A stretch of DNA of 64,000 nt from Mediterraneibacter hominis (GTDB taxonomy: Bacteria > Bacillota > Clostridia > Lachnospirales > Lachnospiraceae), in assembly GCF_014287475.1 (NCBI RefSeq), contig NZ_JACOPF010000003.1:62001-126000 (forward strand), read 5' to 3'. Shown here one piece after another: positions 43,899 through 52,966 of the stretch. Under the pieces are notes generated by a model that saw only the letters and a list, made by a program, of their open reading frames with translations, was not told where the DNA came from and did not search any database. The position numbers and the translations under genes were made by a program. Within the stretch, counting starts at the first letter, position 1. Every line of letters starts with the position of its first letter.

Positions 43899-45269
43899 AT
43901 GGCAAAAGACATTGACAGTATTTTTTTCGATATTACCCCGAAGATTGAAGAACTCGCCCTCAAATGTGAGCAGAACAACGCGATTGATAAGGAACTGTAC
44001 ACAAAGTATGAAGTAAAACGCGGGCTGCGCGACCTGAATGGAAAAGGTGTGCTTGCAGGTCTGACAAACATTTCTGATGTGTGCGCGTTTAAGATGGTGG
44101 ACGGGAAACAGGTGCCCTGCAAAGGAAATCTATATTATAGAGGTTACAATATAAAAGACTTGGTGAAGGGCTTTCTTGCCGCGCATCACCCTGGATTTGA
44201 GGAAACAGCGTATCTTCTTCTGTTTGGGGAACTGCCGGATAAAGTGCAGTTAAAAGAATTCCAGGAAATGATCGCAGAGCGCAGAATGTTGCCGCCAAAT
44301 TTTGTAAGAGATGTTATTATGAAAGCGCCGAGTCGCGACATGATGAACAGCATTACAAGGAGTATCTTACAGTTATATTCTTATGACGATAAGGCTGACG
44401 ATACAAGTATTCCCAATGTTTTAAGACAGTGTCTGAATCTCATCAGCCAATTCCCTATGCTTATGGTTTACGGCTATCATGCCTATAATTATAAGCGTGG
44501 CGAGGATTTGTATATTTATGCACCGCAGCCAGAGCTGTCCACAGCGGAGAATATTCTGATGATGCTAAGAGAGAACAGAAAATATACAAAGCTGGAGGCT
44601 AAAATTCTGGATATGGCGCTTGTTCTGCACATGGATCACGGCGGCGGTAACAACTCAACATTTACAACGCACGTTGTGACTTCATCGGGAACAGACACGT
44701 ATTCTACAATCGCCGCGGCAATGGCGTCTTTAAAAGGGCCAAAGCATGGAGGGGCGAATGTAAAAGTCACACAGATGTTCGAAGACATGAAGGCAGCTTT
44801 AACAGACTGGTCAGACAAAGATCAGATACGGCAGTATCTCATAGATCTTTTAGATAAAAAGGTATTTGACCGCAAAGGGCTTATTTATGGAATGGGACAT
44901 GCCGTTTATTCTATATCGGATCCAAGAGCGGATATATTTAAGCGCTTTGTGAAGCAGTTGGCGAAGGAAAAAGGACATGAAGCAGAGTATGCGCTGTATG
45001 AGACAGTAGAGCACATGGCGCCGGAAGTTATCGGTGAAAAGCGAAAGATGTACAAAGGAGTCAATGCGAATGTAGACTTCTACAGCGGATTGGTATACAG
45101 TATGCTGGATTTGCCGCCGGCTCTCTATACACCGATATTTGCAACAGCTCGTATTGTTGGCTGGAGTGCGCATAGACTGGAAGAACTGAAAAACGTAGAC
45201 AAGATTATCCGTCCGGCTTACAAGCCGCTTGCACCGTATCGTGATTACATAAATTTAGATGACAGGTAG
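43899..45269 (+). CDS. gltA: Citrate synthase
   Basis: A 456-residue citrate synthase that condenses oxaloacetate with acetyl-CoA. The active-site elements are VLHMDHGGGNNSTFT, LKGPKHGGANVKV (first catalytic His), GMGHAVYSISDPRA (second His) and NVDFYSGLVY (catalytic Asp). The length is somewhat greater than the 370-430 of classic bacterial forms because of an N-terminal extension. AAGGAGG lies 8 bases before the ATG at 43899. With the aconitase-family gene it suggests an oxidative citrate branch. Confidence 0.93.
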   Translation: MAKDIDSIFFDITPKIEELALKCEQNNAIDKELYTKYEVKRGLRDLNGKGVLAGLTNISDVCAFKMVDGKQVPCKGNLYYRGYNIKDLVKGFLAAHHPGFEETAYLLLFGELPDKVQLKEFQEMIAERRMLPPNFVRDVIMKAPSRDMMNSITRSILQLYSYDDKADDTSIPNVLRQCLNLISQFPMLMVYGYHAYNYKRGEDLYIYAPQPELSTAENILMMLRENRKYTKLEAKILDMALVLHMDHGGGNNSTFTTHVVTSSGTDTYSTIAAAMASLKGPKHGGANVKVTQMFEDMKAALTDWSDKDQIRQYLIDLLDKKVFDRKGLIYGMGHAVYSISDPRADIFKRFVKQLAKEKGHEAEYALYETVEHMAPEVIGEKRKMYKGVNANVDFYSGLVYSMLDLPPALYTPIFATARIVGWSAHRLEELKNVDKIIRPAYKPLAPYRDYINLDDR

Positions 45270-45278
45270 TGAGTGAAC

Positions 45279-46211
45279 ATGAAAGATGAGTTTTACTTCC
45301 CATCAAAGGATGGAAATACAGAGATTCACACAATAGAATGGAAACCAGAAGGCAGGGTAAAAGCAGTTTTGCAGCTAAGCCACGGAATGGTGGAATATAT
45401 CAACAGATATGATGAATTCGCACAGTTTTTATGTGAACAGGGATTTTATGTAGTGGGAAATGACCATCTTGGACATGGAAAATCTATACAGAGCAAGTCA
45501 GAATATGGCTTTTTCAATGAGAAATATGGAAATGCATGTGTCTTAGGAGATATGCATACACTCCGTCAGCGTACCAGCAGAAAGTATCCAGATGTGCCGT
45601 ACTTTATGCTGGGGCACAGCATGGGTTCCAGCCTTCTCAGGCAGTATATTCAGATGTATGGCAACGGGTTAAGCGGCGCTGTACTGATGGGAGTTGTAGC
45701 AGACAAAAACAGGAGGCTCCTTAAGCTTGGCAAACGGCTTTGTCGTGTATTAGCGGTATGCAGAGGCTGGCACTACAGGAGCTGCCTGATAAATCGAATG
45801 GCGCTTGGGGCTTATAACAAACGGTTTAAGCCTGCAAAAACCAGAGCAGACTGGATTACAAGCGATGAGGGAAAGCTGGAAGCATATATTTCAGATCCTC
45901 TGTGTTCGTTTGTATTTACAGTGAACGCGTATTACCATATGTTCAGCGGAATGCTTAGTATGCAGAAAAGAGAGAGCGTCTTTATGATTCCTAAATCACT
46001 TCCAATTATCCTTCTGGCAGGAACGGAAGATCCAGTCGGAAATTATGGAAAAGGAGTGCGGAAAATATATGAGAAATATAAGGCGGCAGGCATACAGGAC
46101 ATCACGCTCCGGCTATATGCCGGAGACCGCCATGAGCTTCTCAACGAGACAGACCGCAGACAAGTGTATGAAGATATATGGAAATGGCTGGAGAAAGAAT
46201 GTATGGATTGA
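45279..46211 (+). CDS. Alpha/beta hydrolase, monoacylglycerol lipase-like
   Basis: A 310-residue serine hydrolase of the lysophospholipase/monoacylglycerol lipase type. The nucleophile elbow is MLGHSMGSS with S114. The likely acid is the Asp of GTEDPVGN and the likely base the His of GDRHELLNE. HGMVEYINRYDEFAQFL is typical of this group. It has no signal peptide. It begins 9 bp after gltA, with only a weak ribosome site. Confidence 0.85.
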   Translation: MKDEFYFPSKDGNTEIHTIEWKPEGRVKAVLQLSHGMVEYINRYDEFAQFLCEQGFYVVGNDHLGHGKSIQSKSEYGFFNEKYGNACVLGDMHTLRQRTSRKYPDVPYFMLGHSMGSSLLRQYIQMYGNGLSGAVLMGVVADKNRRLLKLGKRLCRVLAVCRGWHYRSCLINRMALGAYNKRFKPAKTRADWITSDEGKLEAYISDPLCSFVFTVNAYYHMFSGMLSMQKRESVFMIPKSLPIILLAGTEDPVGNYGKGVRKIYEKYKAAGIQDITLRLYAGDRHELLNETDRRQVYEDIWKWLEKECMD

Positions 46212-46276
46212 CAATGGATAATAAAACATATATAATATTTTTGTGAAAAAAATATAAATTTTTACGGAGGATAAAA

Positions 46277-46525
46277 ATGGCAGTAGCATCATTAGTTTTA
46301 GGTATTATCTCTATCGTAATCGGTGTTTTCTTTGGCAACTTTGGATTGATCGGCGGTGTAATTGGTATCGTTGGAATTATCTTGGGCGTACAGGGAAAGA
46401 AAGATCCTGCAAAAAAAGGAATGGCGACAGCTGGTTTTGTTTGCTCTATCATCGGTACGGTACTTTGCCTTATTATGTATGTGGCTTGCATCGCATGCGT
46501 TGGCGGAATTGCAGCATTAGCGTAA
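46277..46525 (+). CDS. DUF4190-like small membrane protein
   Basis: An 82-residue hydrophobic protein with two long membrane segments (residues 2-38 and 50-80) separated by GKKDPAKKGMA. This matches the short DUF4190 type. The function is unknown. CGGAGG lies 8 bases upstream, and a terminator follows, so it is a compact single-gene unit. Confidence 0.8.
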   Translation: MAVASLVLGIISIVIGVFFGNFGLIGGVIGIVGIILGVQGKKDPAKKGMATAGFVCSIIGTVLCLIMYVACIACVGGIAALA

Positions 46526-46550
46526 TATTAACGTAAAGGGAATGAGTGAG

Positions 46551-46579
46551 AAGAGGAGTGCATATGCATTCCTCTTTTT
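46551..46579 (+). terminator. Rho-independent terminator after the DUF4190 gene
   Basis: A 13-bp near-perfect self-complementary stem (46551-46563 with 46564-46576, one G-T pair), centred on GCATATGC, is followed by TTTTT. Confidence 0.8.
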
Positions 46580-46633
46580 CATGCTGGATATTAGGAAAAG
46601 AATAGGAAAGCGGGAGGAGTTTGCAGCGAAAAT

Positions 46634-47410
46634 ATGGGATTTCAAGTAGGTAGTTTTACAATACCGTATTATGGATTTTTTATCATGCTTGGTGTGGCGG
46701 CAGCGGCTGTTGTTGGATGGATACTAATACATTTCTTTCACAAAGAATATGACGACTTTATTACACTCGCAGGCTGTGTTGCTTTGGGAGGACTTATAGG
46801 AGCAAAAATACTTTATCTGGCTGTCTCATGGAAGAAGATTGATTTTTCCAGAATAACAGATACAGAGTATCTTTCAGCGTGGCTGTCAGGAGGCTTTGTC
46901 TTTTATGGAGGACTGATTGGAGGGCTGGCAGGAGTATTCCTCTGTTGGAAAATATTTCACATTCAGGTGATGGAATATGCATCTGTAGGTATTCCTTGTA
47001 TTCCGATTGTGCATGCGTTTGGAAGAATGGGATGCAGTGCGGCCGGCTGCTGTTATGGAATTCCCTATACGGGAGCAGGAGCTATTACTTATACGGAGTC
47101 CTTGATTGCTCCAAACGGCACGCCTTTGTTTCCTGTTCAGATGACAGAGGCAGTCTGCAATCTGATAATAGCGGCAGTCTTGATTATCTATATATACAGA
47201 AACCGGAACAAGGTGAGAAACAGTCTGTTGCTTTATTTAATGCTGTACGCACCAGTGCGTTTTGTACTGGAGCATTTTCGGTATGATGACAAGGAAAGAG
47301 GAATTATTTTAGAGCTTTCGACTTCACAGTGGATCAGTATTCTTGTCTTTGCAGGGGCATTTCTGTATTATATAATTAGAAAAAGGAAAAAAATTACAAA
47401 GAGTTTATAA
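46634..47410 (+). CDS. Prolipoprotein diacylglyceryl transferase family protein (variant)
   Basis: A 258-residue protein with about seven membrane segments from the Lgt family. It has GGFVFYGGLIGGLAG where classic Lgt has an HGG motif, and GRMGCSAAGCCYGIPY where classic Lgt has RxGNFxNGE. The C-terminal RFVLEHFRYDDKERG region keeps the conserved Arg/Glu pattern. The Cys-rich form is common in Clostridia, and its activity on prolipoproteins is less certain than for canonical Lgt. A GGGAGGAG site lies 14 bases upstream, somewhat far. Confidence 0.75.
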   Translation: MGFQVGSFTIPYYGFFIMLGVAAAAVVGWILIHFFHKEYDDFITLAGCVALGGLIGAKILYLAVSWKKIDFSRITDTEYLSAWLSGGFVFYGGLIGGLAGVFLCWKIFHIQVMEYASVGIPCIPIVHAFGRMGCSAAGCCYGIPYTGAGAITYTESLIAPNGTPLFPVQMTEAVCNLIIAAVLIIYIYRNRNKVRNSLLLYLMLYAPVRFVLEHFRYDDKERGIILELSTSQWISILVFAGAFLYYIIRKRKKITKSL

Positions 47411-47420
47411 GGAGGGTTTT

Positions 47421-48146
47421 ATGTTTAATCCGAGCAGTACATTTCTATTTGTGCTGGCAGGGCTGGTTATCGTCTTTGTCATAGCACAGTCTGTATTCTT
47501 CCTTGTGCGGGCGTACCGCAGAGGAAAGGCACTCAATATGGATATGAAGCAGATACGTAAAATGATAATTTCTACGGCGGTGTTCACTTTTGCTCCGGCA
47601 GTGTCGATTCTTCTGGGCGTGATCACGTTGTCAAAATTTTTGGGACTGCCGCTTCCATGGCTTCGTTTAAGTGTAATCGGGGCGATTACATACGAGCTTC
47701 CTGCGGCTACAACGACGGCAAATGCATTGGGTATCGGTTCTCTTTCGACAACGATTACAGATCCGGAGGTGTATACGGCAATAGCATGGGTAATGACACT
47801 GGGGATTTTCCCGGGGCTTATCTGGGTACCGCTGTTTATTAAGAAAATCCAGGGCGGTTTAGTAAAGTTAAAAAACAAGGACAGCAAATGGGGAGACATC
47901 GTAATGACTGCGCTGTTCCTGGGGATGATTTCTGCGTTTCTGGGAATGGTATTTGCGGACATACGGGATGGTTTAAAAGGCTGGATTCCGATTTTTGTTC
48001 TTCTGTTCTCCGCATTTTTGATGGGAATCTGCGGAATTCTTGTAAAGAAGTGCAATATGAAGTGGCTGGAAAATTACGCGCTGCCGATCAGTATGTTAGG
48101 AGCGATGGTTTTTGCTGTGTTTATCACACCGCTGATAGGAGGCTGA
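47421..48146 (+). CDS. DUF5058 family membrane protein
   Basis: A 241-residue integral membrane protein with about six segments, matching DUF5058. ITYELPAATTTANALGIGSLSTTITDPEVYTAIAW is a conserved central loop. An AAGGAGGG site precedes the ATG. It lies 10 bp after the Lgt-like gene and 4 bp before a second membrane gene. The pair plus the downstream peptidase suggests a transporter with a linked hydrolase; the function is otherwise unknown. Confidence 0.8.
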   Translation: MFNPSSTFLFVLAGLVIVFVIAQSVFFLVRAYRRGKALNMDMKQIRKMIISTAVFTFAPAVSILLGVITLSKFLGLPLPWLRLSVIGAITYELPAATTTANALGIGSLSTTITDPEVYTAIAWVMTLGIFPGLIWVPLFIKKIQGGLVKLKNKDSKWGDIVMTALFLGMISAFLGMVFADIRDGLKGWIPIFVLLFSAFLMGICGILVKKCNMKWLENYALPISMLGAMVFAVFITPLIGG

Positions 48147-48150
48147 TAGT

Positions 48151-48816
48151 ATGGGAAAGAATGGAAGAACATATGAGGATATGACACATATTTACGGGAG
48201 GATTTGGATTCTGCTTGCTCTGGGAATGATTTTTGCATATCCTACAGTGACATGTATTTACTATGATGCATGGCCGGGTATTATGCCGGTATTAAAAGGA
48301 TTGTTGGGAGTTGCACCCATTTTCTGGACAGTAGGACTGATTGAAGTGCTTACGTTTGTGCCTATGTTAGGAACAGCAGGCTCTTACCTTGCATTTGTGA
48401 CAGGGAATCTTACGAACCTGAAGGTGCCGGCAGCCTTGACTGCAATGGAAAACGCGAAGGTAAAGCCGGGCACAGAAGAAGGGGAAGTGATTTCCACAAT
48501 TGCGGTGGCGACTTCTTCCATAGTGACAACAGTGATTATTGCGGCAGGAGTAGCCTTACTTGTACCTTTGACACCGATTTTAAATTCACCGGCGTTAAAA
48601 CCGGCGTTTGACAATATTCTTCCGGCATTGTTTGGAGGTCTTGCTGTAGTTTATGTAAGCAAGAACTGGAAAATTTCCATTGCGCCGCTTGTATTTATGG
48701 TAGTTCTCTTCCTCCTGGTGCCGTCACTTTCCAGTTCAGTAGGGGTATTGGTTCCGGTTGGAGCATTGATTGCAATCGGTGCGGCAAGAATCTTATATAA
48801 GAAAGGGAAGCTGTAA
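48151..48816 (+). CDS. Integral membrane partner of DUF5058, unknown function
   Basis: A 221-residue protein with about six hydrophobic segments (first near residues 15-35, last near 185-210). A TFVPMLGTAGSYLAFVTGNLTNLKVPAALTAMENAKV loop resembles a transporter re-entrant loop. I do not recognise a named family. It starts 4 bp after the DUF5058 gene, so the two are probably subunits of one membrane complex. Confidence 0.72.
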   Translation: MGKNGRTYEDMTHIYGRIWILLALGMIFAYPTVTCIYYDAWPGIMPVLKGLLGVAPIFWTVGLIEVLTFVPMLGTAGSYLAFVTGNLTNLKVPAALTAMENAKVKPGTEEGEVISTIAVATSSIVTTVIIAAGVALLVPLTPILNSPALKPAFDNILPALFGGLAVVYVSKNWKISIAPLVFMVVLFLLVPSLSSSVGVLVPVGALIAIGAARILYKKGKL

Positions 48817-48830
48817 AGGATTACATAAAA

Positions 48831-48857
48831 AGAGCAGGGTTCCAATGCTCCTGCTCT
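48831..48857. terminator. Weak hairpin between the membrane pair and the peptidase gene
   Basis: AGAGCAGG (48831-48838) pairs with CCTGCTCT (48850-48857). The 3' side continues GCTTTGG, so plus-strand termination is weak; the A-rich left flank would give a better T run on the minus strand. It may attenuate readthrough. Confidence 0.4.
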
Positions 48858-48883
48858 GCTTTGGTGAAAGGAGTGGTTGGTAA

Positions 48884-50320
48884 ATGATACTATTGTGGAT
48901 TTTGCTGGCGGCAGTTATTTTGTTTCTTGCTGTATTGCTGGTGCGCGCGGCGATGTTTGTGCCGAAAGAAGAAATAAAGGCGTCCGGCAGTCCGGTTGAA
49001 CTGGATGAAAAGAAAATTGTAAATGATATGGTAGAAATGATCCGCTGTAAGACAATTTCTTATAATGATGAAAGTCTGATAGATAAAAAAGAGTTCCAAA
49101 AGTTTCAGGAGCTGCTTCCTAAGCTGTATCCAAAGGTACATGCTGCCTGCTCCAGAGAATTCGTAGGAGTAAATGGCATGCTGTATCATTGGAAGGGAAA
49201 AACAGAAAAAGAACCGGTTGTTTTGATGTCTCACTATGATGTAGTGCCGGTGGAGGAGTCGCAGTGGGAAGAACCAGCTTTTGAAGGGGTTGTGAAGGAC
49301 GGCGTTATATGGGGGCGAGGAACTCTGGACACGAAAGGTACTTTCTGCGGTATTATGGAAGCGGCAGAAAAGCTGATTGCAGAAGGATTTGTTCCAGAGC
49401 ATGACATATATTTTGCCTTTTCGGGACAGGAGGAGATCAATGGCCCGTCCTGTCCGGCTATTGTGGACTTGCTGCAAGAAAGAGGGATTAAACCGGCGTT
49501 GGTTGTGGATGAAGGCGGCGCAGTTGTAGAGAATGTATTTCCAGGCGTGAACAGGGAATGTGCACTGATTGGAATTGCGGAAAAGGGTCTTACGAATATT
49601 GAATTTAAGGCAAAAAGCAGCGGCGGACATGCTTCTATGCCGCCCGTACATACAATCGTCGGGGAACTTGCCCAGGCAGTAGTAGATGTGGAGAAGCATC
49701 CGTTTCCGAGACAGCTTACAAAACCAGTGCGAGAGATGCTGGATACACTGGGAAGACACTCTAGCTTCGGGTATAAGATTTTGTTCGCGAATCTGTGGTG
49801 CCTGGAAGGATTATTTGACAAGGTGTGTAGGGCTTCCGGCGGAGAGCTGAACGCAATGATGAGAACGACATGTGCAATGACAAAAATGCAGGGAGGAAAA
49901 GCATTTAACGTAATTCCTCCGGCCGCTTCTGTTGGGATGAACTTACGTCTTTTGGGAAAAGATACGGTAGAATCCGCAAGAGAATATCTGGAAAAAACGA
50001 TTCAGAATCCGCATATAGAGGTATCTGTGTATGAAGGAAGGAATCCGTCTGCGGAGTCAGATACGGCCTGTGCGGAATATAAGCGGCTCTGTCAGGCGGT
50101 TGCGGATACGTGGACAGAGGCGATTGTTGCGCCATATTTGATGATGGCATGCAGTGATTCCTGGCATTACTGCCGAATTACAGACCGGGTGTACAAATTT
50201 TCGGCTATGAAACTGTCAAAGGAAGAACGGGGAATGATTCACGGGAATAACGAGCGGGTTCCAGTTAAGACGCTGGTCAAGACAGTAGAGTTTTTCGTAA
50301 GGTTAATGAAGATGTGTTAA
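48884..50320 (+). CDS. M20 family metallopeptidase, membrane-anchored
   Basis: A 478-residue M20/M25/M40 hydrolase. An N-terminal membrane segment covers residues 1-23 ([21 protein letters not shown]). Metal-site motifs are [31 protein letters not shown] with the catalytic Glu pair, and a C-terminal [10 protein letters not shown]. Family members cleave dipeptides or N-acyl amino acids. The anchor and the position after the two membrane genes suggest it processes a peptide or conjugate near the membrane. AAAGGAG precedes the start. Confidence 0.85.
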   Translation: MILLWILLAAVILFLAVLLVRAAMFVPKEEIKASGSPVELDEKKIVNDMVEMIRCKTISYNDESLIDKKEFQKFQELLPKLYPKVHAACSREFVGVNGMLYHWKGKTEKEPVVLMSHYDVVPVEESQWEEPAFEGVVKDGVIWGRGTLDTKGTFCGIMEAAEKLIAEGFVPEHDIYFAFSGQEEINGPSCPAIVDLLQERGIKPALVVDEGGAVVENVFPGVNRECALIGIAEKGLTNIEFKAKSSGGHASMPPVHTIVGELAQAVVDVEKHPFPRQLTKPVREMLDTLGRHSSFGYKILFANLWCLEGLFDKVCRASGGELNAMMRTTCAMTKMQGGKAFNVIPPAASVGMNLRLLGKDTVESAREYLEKTIQNPHIEVSVYEGRNPSAESDTACAEYKRLCQAVADTWTEAIVAPYLMMACSDSWHYCRITDRVYKFSAMKLSKEERGMIHGNNERVPVKTLVKTVEFFVRLMKMC

Positions 50321-50336
50321 GAAAGTATGGGTGTAC

Positions 50337-51680
50337 ATGACAGTAAATTTAACAGAAGGTTCTGTTGCAAAAAAGATGATGCTGTTTTCCCTGCCTTTAA
50401 TGGCAGGAAATCTTTTGCAGCAGTGTTATAATATAGCGGACACTTTGATTGTAGGGCGCTTTATCGGTGCCAATGCGCTGGCTGCGGTAGGTTCTGCTTA
50501 TACATTGATGACATTTCTCACCTCGATTATATTAGGGCTTTGTATGGGAAGCGGCGCGCTTTTTTCTATCCGGTATGGAGAGCAAGATACGGAGACGCTG
50601 AAAAAGAGTATGGCGGCTTCTTTTCTGCTGATAGGAAGTATTACGGTTGTACTGAATATTTTCGTTTTTCTTGGAATTGACGGGATTCTCTTTTTTTTAA
50701 GGGTGCCGGAAGCAGTATACGGAATGATGAGAGAGTATCTGCTTATTATTTTTGCAGGAATCAGCGCGACATTTCTTTATAACTATTTTGCATCCTTTTT
50801 GCGGGCAATAGGGGAATCTTTGGTTCCGCTTCTCTTTCTTGCGGTCTGTGCTGTATTGAATGTGATTTTGGATTTCTGGTTTGTACTGGGATTTCATGCG
50901 GGAGTAGGCGGAGCTGCCCTGGCGACAGTTCTTTCGCAGTTTATATCGGGAATCGGAATTGCTTTGTATACCTGGTTTCGGAGAAAGGAATTCCGTATAC
51001 AAAAACGGCATTTACAAATAAAGAAAAAAATAATAATAGAAATATTTCAGTTTTCTTTTTTGACATCTGTGCAGCAATCGGTTATGAATTTAGGGATTTT
51101 GATGGTACAGGGATTAGTAAACAGCTTTGGTGCGGGAGTGATGGCGGCGTTTGCGGCGGCGGTGAAGATTGATTCATTTGCCTATATGCCGGTCCAGGAT
51201 TTTGGAAATGCATTTTCTACGTTCGTAGCGCAGAATTATGGGGCAGGTAAACCAAAACGGATTCAGGAAGGGTGCAGGAAAGCGGCATATCTTGTCTTCG
51301 GATTCTGTATAGTAATTTCTGCGGCAGTCTGGCTGTTAGCGAAGCCATTGTTATCGTTGTTTATAGAAGCACAGGAGACAGAAATTCTCTCTGTAGGAGT
51401 ACAGTATCTTCATATTGAAGGAACGTTTTATATTGGAATTGGAATTTTGTTTTTATTCTATGGATACTACAGGGCAGTAAGAAAGCCTGGAATGTCCGTT
51501 GTTCTGACAGTTATATCACTGGGTACCAGAGTGGTGCTTGCCTACCTTTTGTCTGCGACAGCGCTTGGCGTAACCGGAATATGGTGGTCAGTGCCGATTG
51601 GCTGGGCTCTGGCAGATATTGCGGGCTGGCTGTACTATGTAAAAATAAAAATAGTAAAAGAAAATGCCCAGAAGTCATAA
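50337..51680 (+). CDS. MATE family efflux transporter
   Basis: A 447-residue membrane protein with twelve segments in two repeats of the MATE/DinF type. LFSLPLMAGNLLQQCYNIADTLIVGRFIGANALAAVG at the N-terminus is characteristic. It exports cationic drugs or metabolites using an ion gradient. An in-frame GTG at 50331 is an alternative start. It begins 16 bp after the peptidase gene. A terminator overlaps its stop. Confidence 0.92.
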   Translation: MTVNLTEGSVAKKMMLFSLPLMAGNLLQQCYNIADTLIVGRFIGANALAAVGSAYTLMTFLTSIILGLCMGSGALFSIRYGEQDTETLKKSMAASFLLIGSITVVLNIFVFLGIDGILFFLRVPEAVYGMMREYLLIIFAGISATFLYNYFASFLRAIGESLVPLLFLAVCAVLNVILDFWFVLGFHAGVGGAALATVLSQFISGIGIALYTWFRRKEFRIQKRHLQIKKKIIIEIFQFSFLTSVQQSVMNLGILMVQGLVNSFGAGVMAAFAAAVKIDSFAYMPVQDFGNAFSTFVAQNYGAGKPKRIQEGCRKAAYLVFGFCIVISAAVWLLAKPLLSLFIEAQETEILSVGVQYLHIEGTFYIGIGILFLFYGYYRAVRKPGMSVVLTVISLGTRVVLAYLLSATALGVTGIWWSVPIGWALADIAGWLYYVKIKIVKENAQKS

Positions 51681-51699
51681 AGAGGACTTCGGGCATTTT
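51662..51699 (+). terminator. Rho-independent terminator overlapping the MATE stop
   Basis: AATGCCC-AGAAGTC pairs with GACTTC-GGGCATT around an 8-base loop, then TTTTAC. The stop codon at 51678-51680 lies in the loop. Confidence 0.75.
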
Positions 51700-51728
51700 A
51701 CTTTGGAAATAAAATTGTAAGAAGAAAT

Positions 51729-52751
51729 CTAATCTTCAAACTTAAGCACGATTTTTAATACATCTTGTGGATGTTCCTTGATCATATCTAAAGCGTCCAT
51801 AATCTCTTTATAATTATAAGCTTTTGTCATCAGCTCTTCTGGATGCAGGCTTCCGTCCTCAAATCCTTCAATTACTTCATCAAAACAGTGGTTGTTCAGG
51901 CGGGAACCTACAATGGTAAGTTCTTTCTTTGTAATTTCGGCCATGCAGATGCTGGACGGCTTATCTTTCAGACCGAGGCATACGACACGTCCTGCCGGAC
52001 ACGCAAGGTTGACTGCCTGTTCAAAAGAGGAGGGAACACATACAGTATCTACGACAACAGGAATCCCTTCTCCGTCAGTAAATCGATCCAGACGTTCTTC
52101 TAAGTTTTCTTCAGAGACAAGAACTGTTTCATCCGCGCCCATTGATTTTGCTTTCTCTAAGCGTTCCTTTACAAGATCCGTCATAATGACCTGTGCACCG
52201 TTGCGTTTTGCAACCTGCATTGCACAGATGCCGATAGGGCCGGATCCCATAACCAATACTTTATCGCCTTTTCCGATTTGTGCGCGGTTATTAATTTCCA
52301 CACCGATTGTAAAGGGTTCTACTAATCCAAGTAAAGATTCATCAAATTTTTTGTGGAATAGGTGTATATTTTCAGCAGGCGCTTTTACATATTCTGCAAA
52401 TCCCCCGTCCCGGTGTACTCCCATTACTTCCAAGTCACGGCATACATTATGTCTGCCAATCCGGCATGCATAGCATTGCCCGCAGCTGATAACAGGATCT
52501 ACGGCTACCTGATCTCCTGGTCTTATACCTTTTACGGCAGAACCTACAGATTCTACAATTCCTCCAAATTCGTGTCCAATCAATCTGGGATAGGTAGCAA
52601 GGGAATTCGTCCCATTCCATATACCAATATCAGATCCGCAGATTCCGCCAGAAGTGACACGGACAATAACATCATTTGGTTTTTCGATCTTCGGTTTTGG
52701 TACGTCTACAATCTCTACTTTGAATGGTTCAATGACTTTAATGGCTTTCAT
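51729..52751 (-). CDS. Zinc-dependent alcohol/polyol dehydrogenase
   Basis: A 340-residue medium-chain zinc dehydrogenase. Catalytic-zinc motifs are GGICGSDIGIW and GHEFGG, and the structural-zinc loop is CGQCYACRIGRHNVC. The Rossmann motif is VMGSGPIGICAMQ. It resembles sorbitol/idonate-type dehydrogenases that oxidise a polyol or sugar-acid hydroxyl with NAD(P). I start it at 52751, where AGGAGG lies 7 bases upstream; longer readings add an unrelated N-terminus. It is divergent from the FadR-type regulator, which probably controls it. Confidence 0.9.
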   Translation of the reverse strand: MKAIKVIEPFKVEIVDVPKPKIEKPNDVIVRVTSGGICGSDIGIWNGTNSLATYPRLIGHEFGGIVESVGSAVKGIRPGDQVAVDPVISCGQCYACRIGRHNVCRDLEVMGVHRDGGFAEYVKAPAENIHLFHKKFDESLLGLVEPFTIGVEINNRAQIGKGDKVLVMGSGPIGICAMQVAKRNGAQVIMTDLVKERLEKAKSMGADETVLVSEENLEERLDRFTDGEGIPVVVDTVCVPSSFEQAVNLACPAGRVVCLGLKDKPSSICMAEITKKELTIVGSRLNNHCFDEVIEGFEDGSLHPEELMTKAYNYKEIMDALDMIKEHPQDVLKIVLKFED

Positions 52752-52833
52752 ATTGGTTCCTCCTGATTTATGTATGAAACAGATTTTATATTCCCTGCTC
52801 TTTGATATATACGGGCAAGATGTTTCTGACCTC

Positions 52834-52862
52834 AATATAACATATGACGTCATACGTGTCAA
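52834..52862 (-). promoter_or_regulatory. Promoter of the zinc dehydrogenase
   Basis: On the minus strand TTGACA (52857-52862), a 17-base spacer and TATATT (52834-52839) form a strong promoter. The spacer contains the palindrome TATGACGTCATA (52843-52854), a good operator candidate. Confidence 0.7.
52843..52854. promoter_or_regulatory. Operator candidate TATGACGTCATA
   Basis: A perfect 12-bp palindrome inside the dehydrogenase promoter spacer and next to the divergent regulator promoter. A related half site AACGTCAT lies at 52893-52900. Binding by the adjacent FadR-type protein is inferred. Confidence 0.5.
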
Positions 52863-52891
52863 TTGTCAAATGTAGAATTCTATGATAGAAT
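52863..52891 (+). promoter_or_regulatory. Promoter of the FadR-type regulator gene
   Basis: TTGTCA at 52863-52868, a 17-base spacer and TAGAAT at 52886-52891. It starts one base beyond the divergent dehydrogenase minus 35 element, so one bound repressor could control both. Confidence 0.6.
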
Positions 52892-52966
52892 AACGTCATC
52901 AACGTATAGATGATGTACGGGTGGGAAAGTAATGAACAGAAAGTGAAATGCATCAGGAGGAACAGG

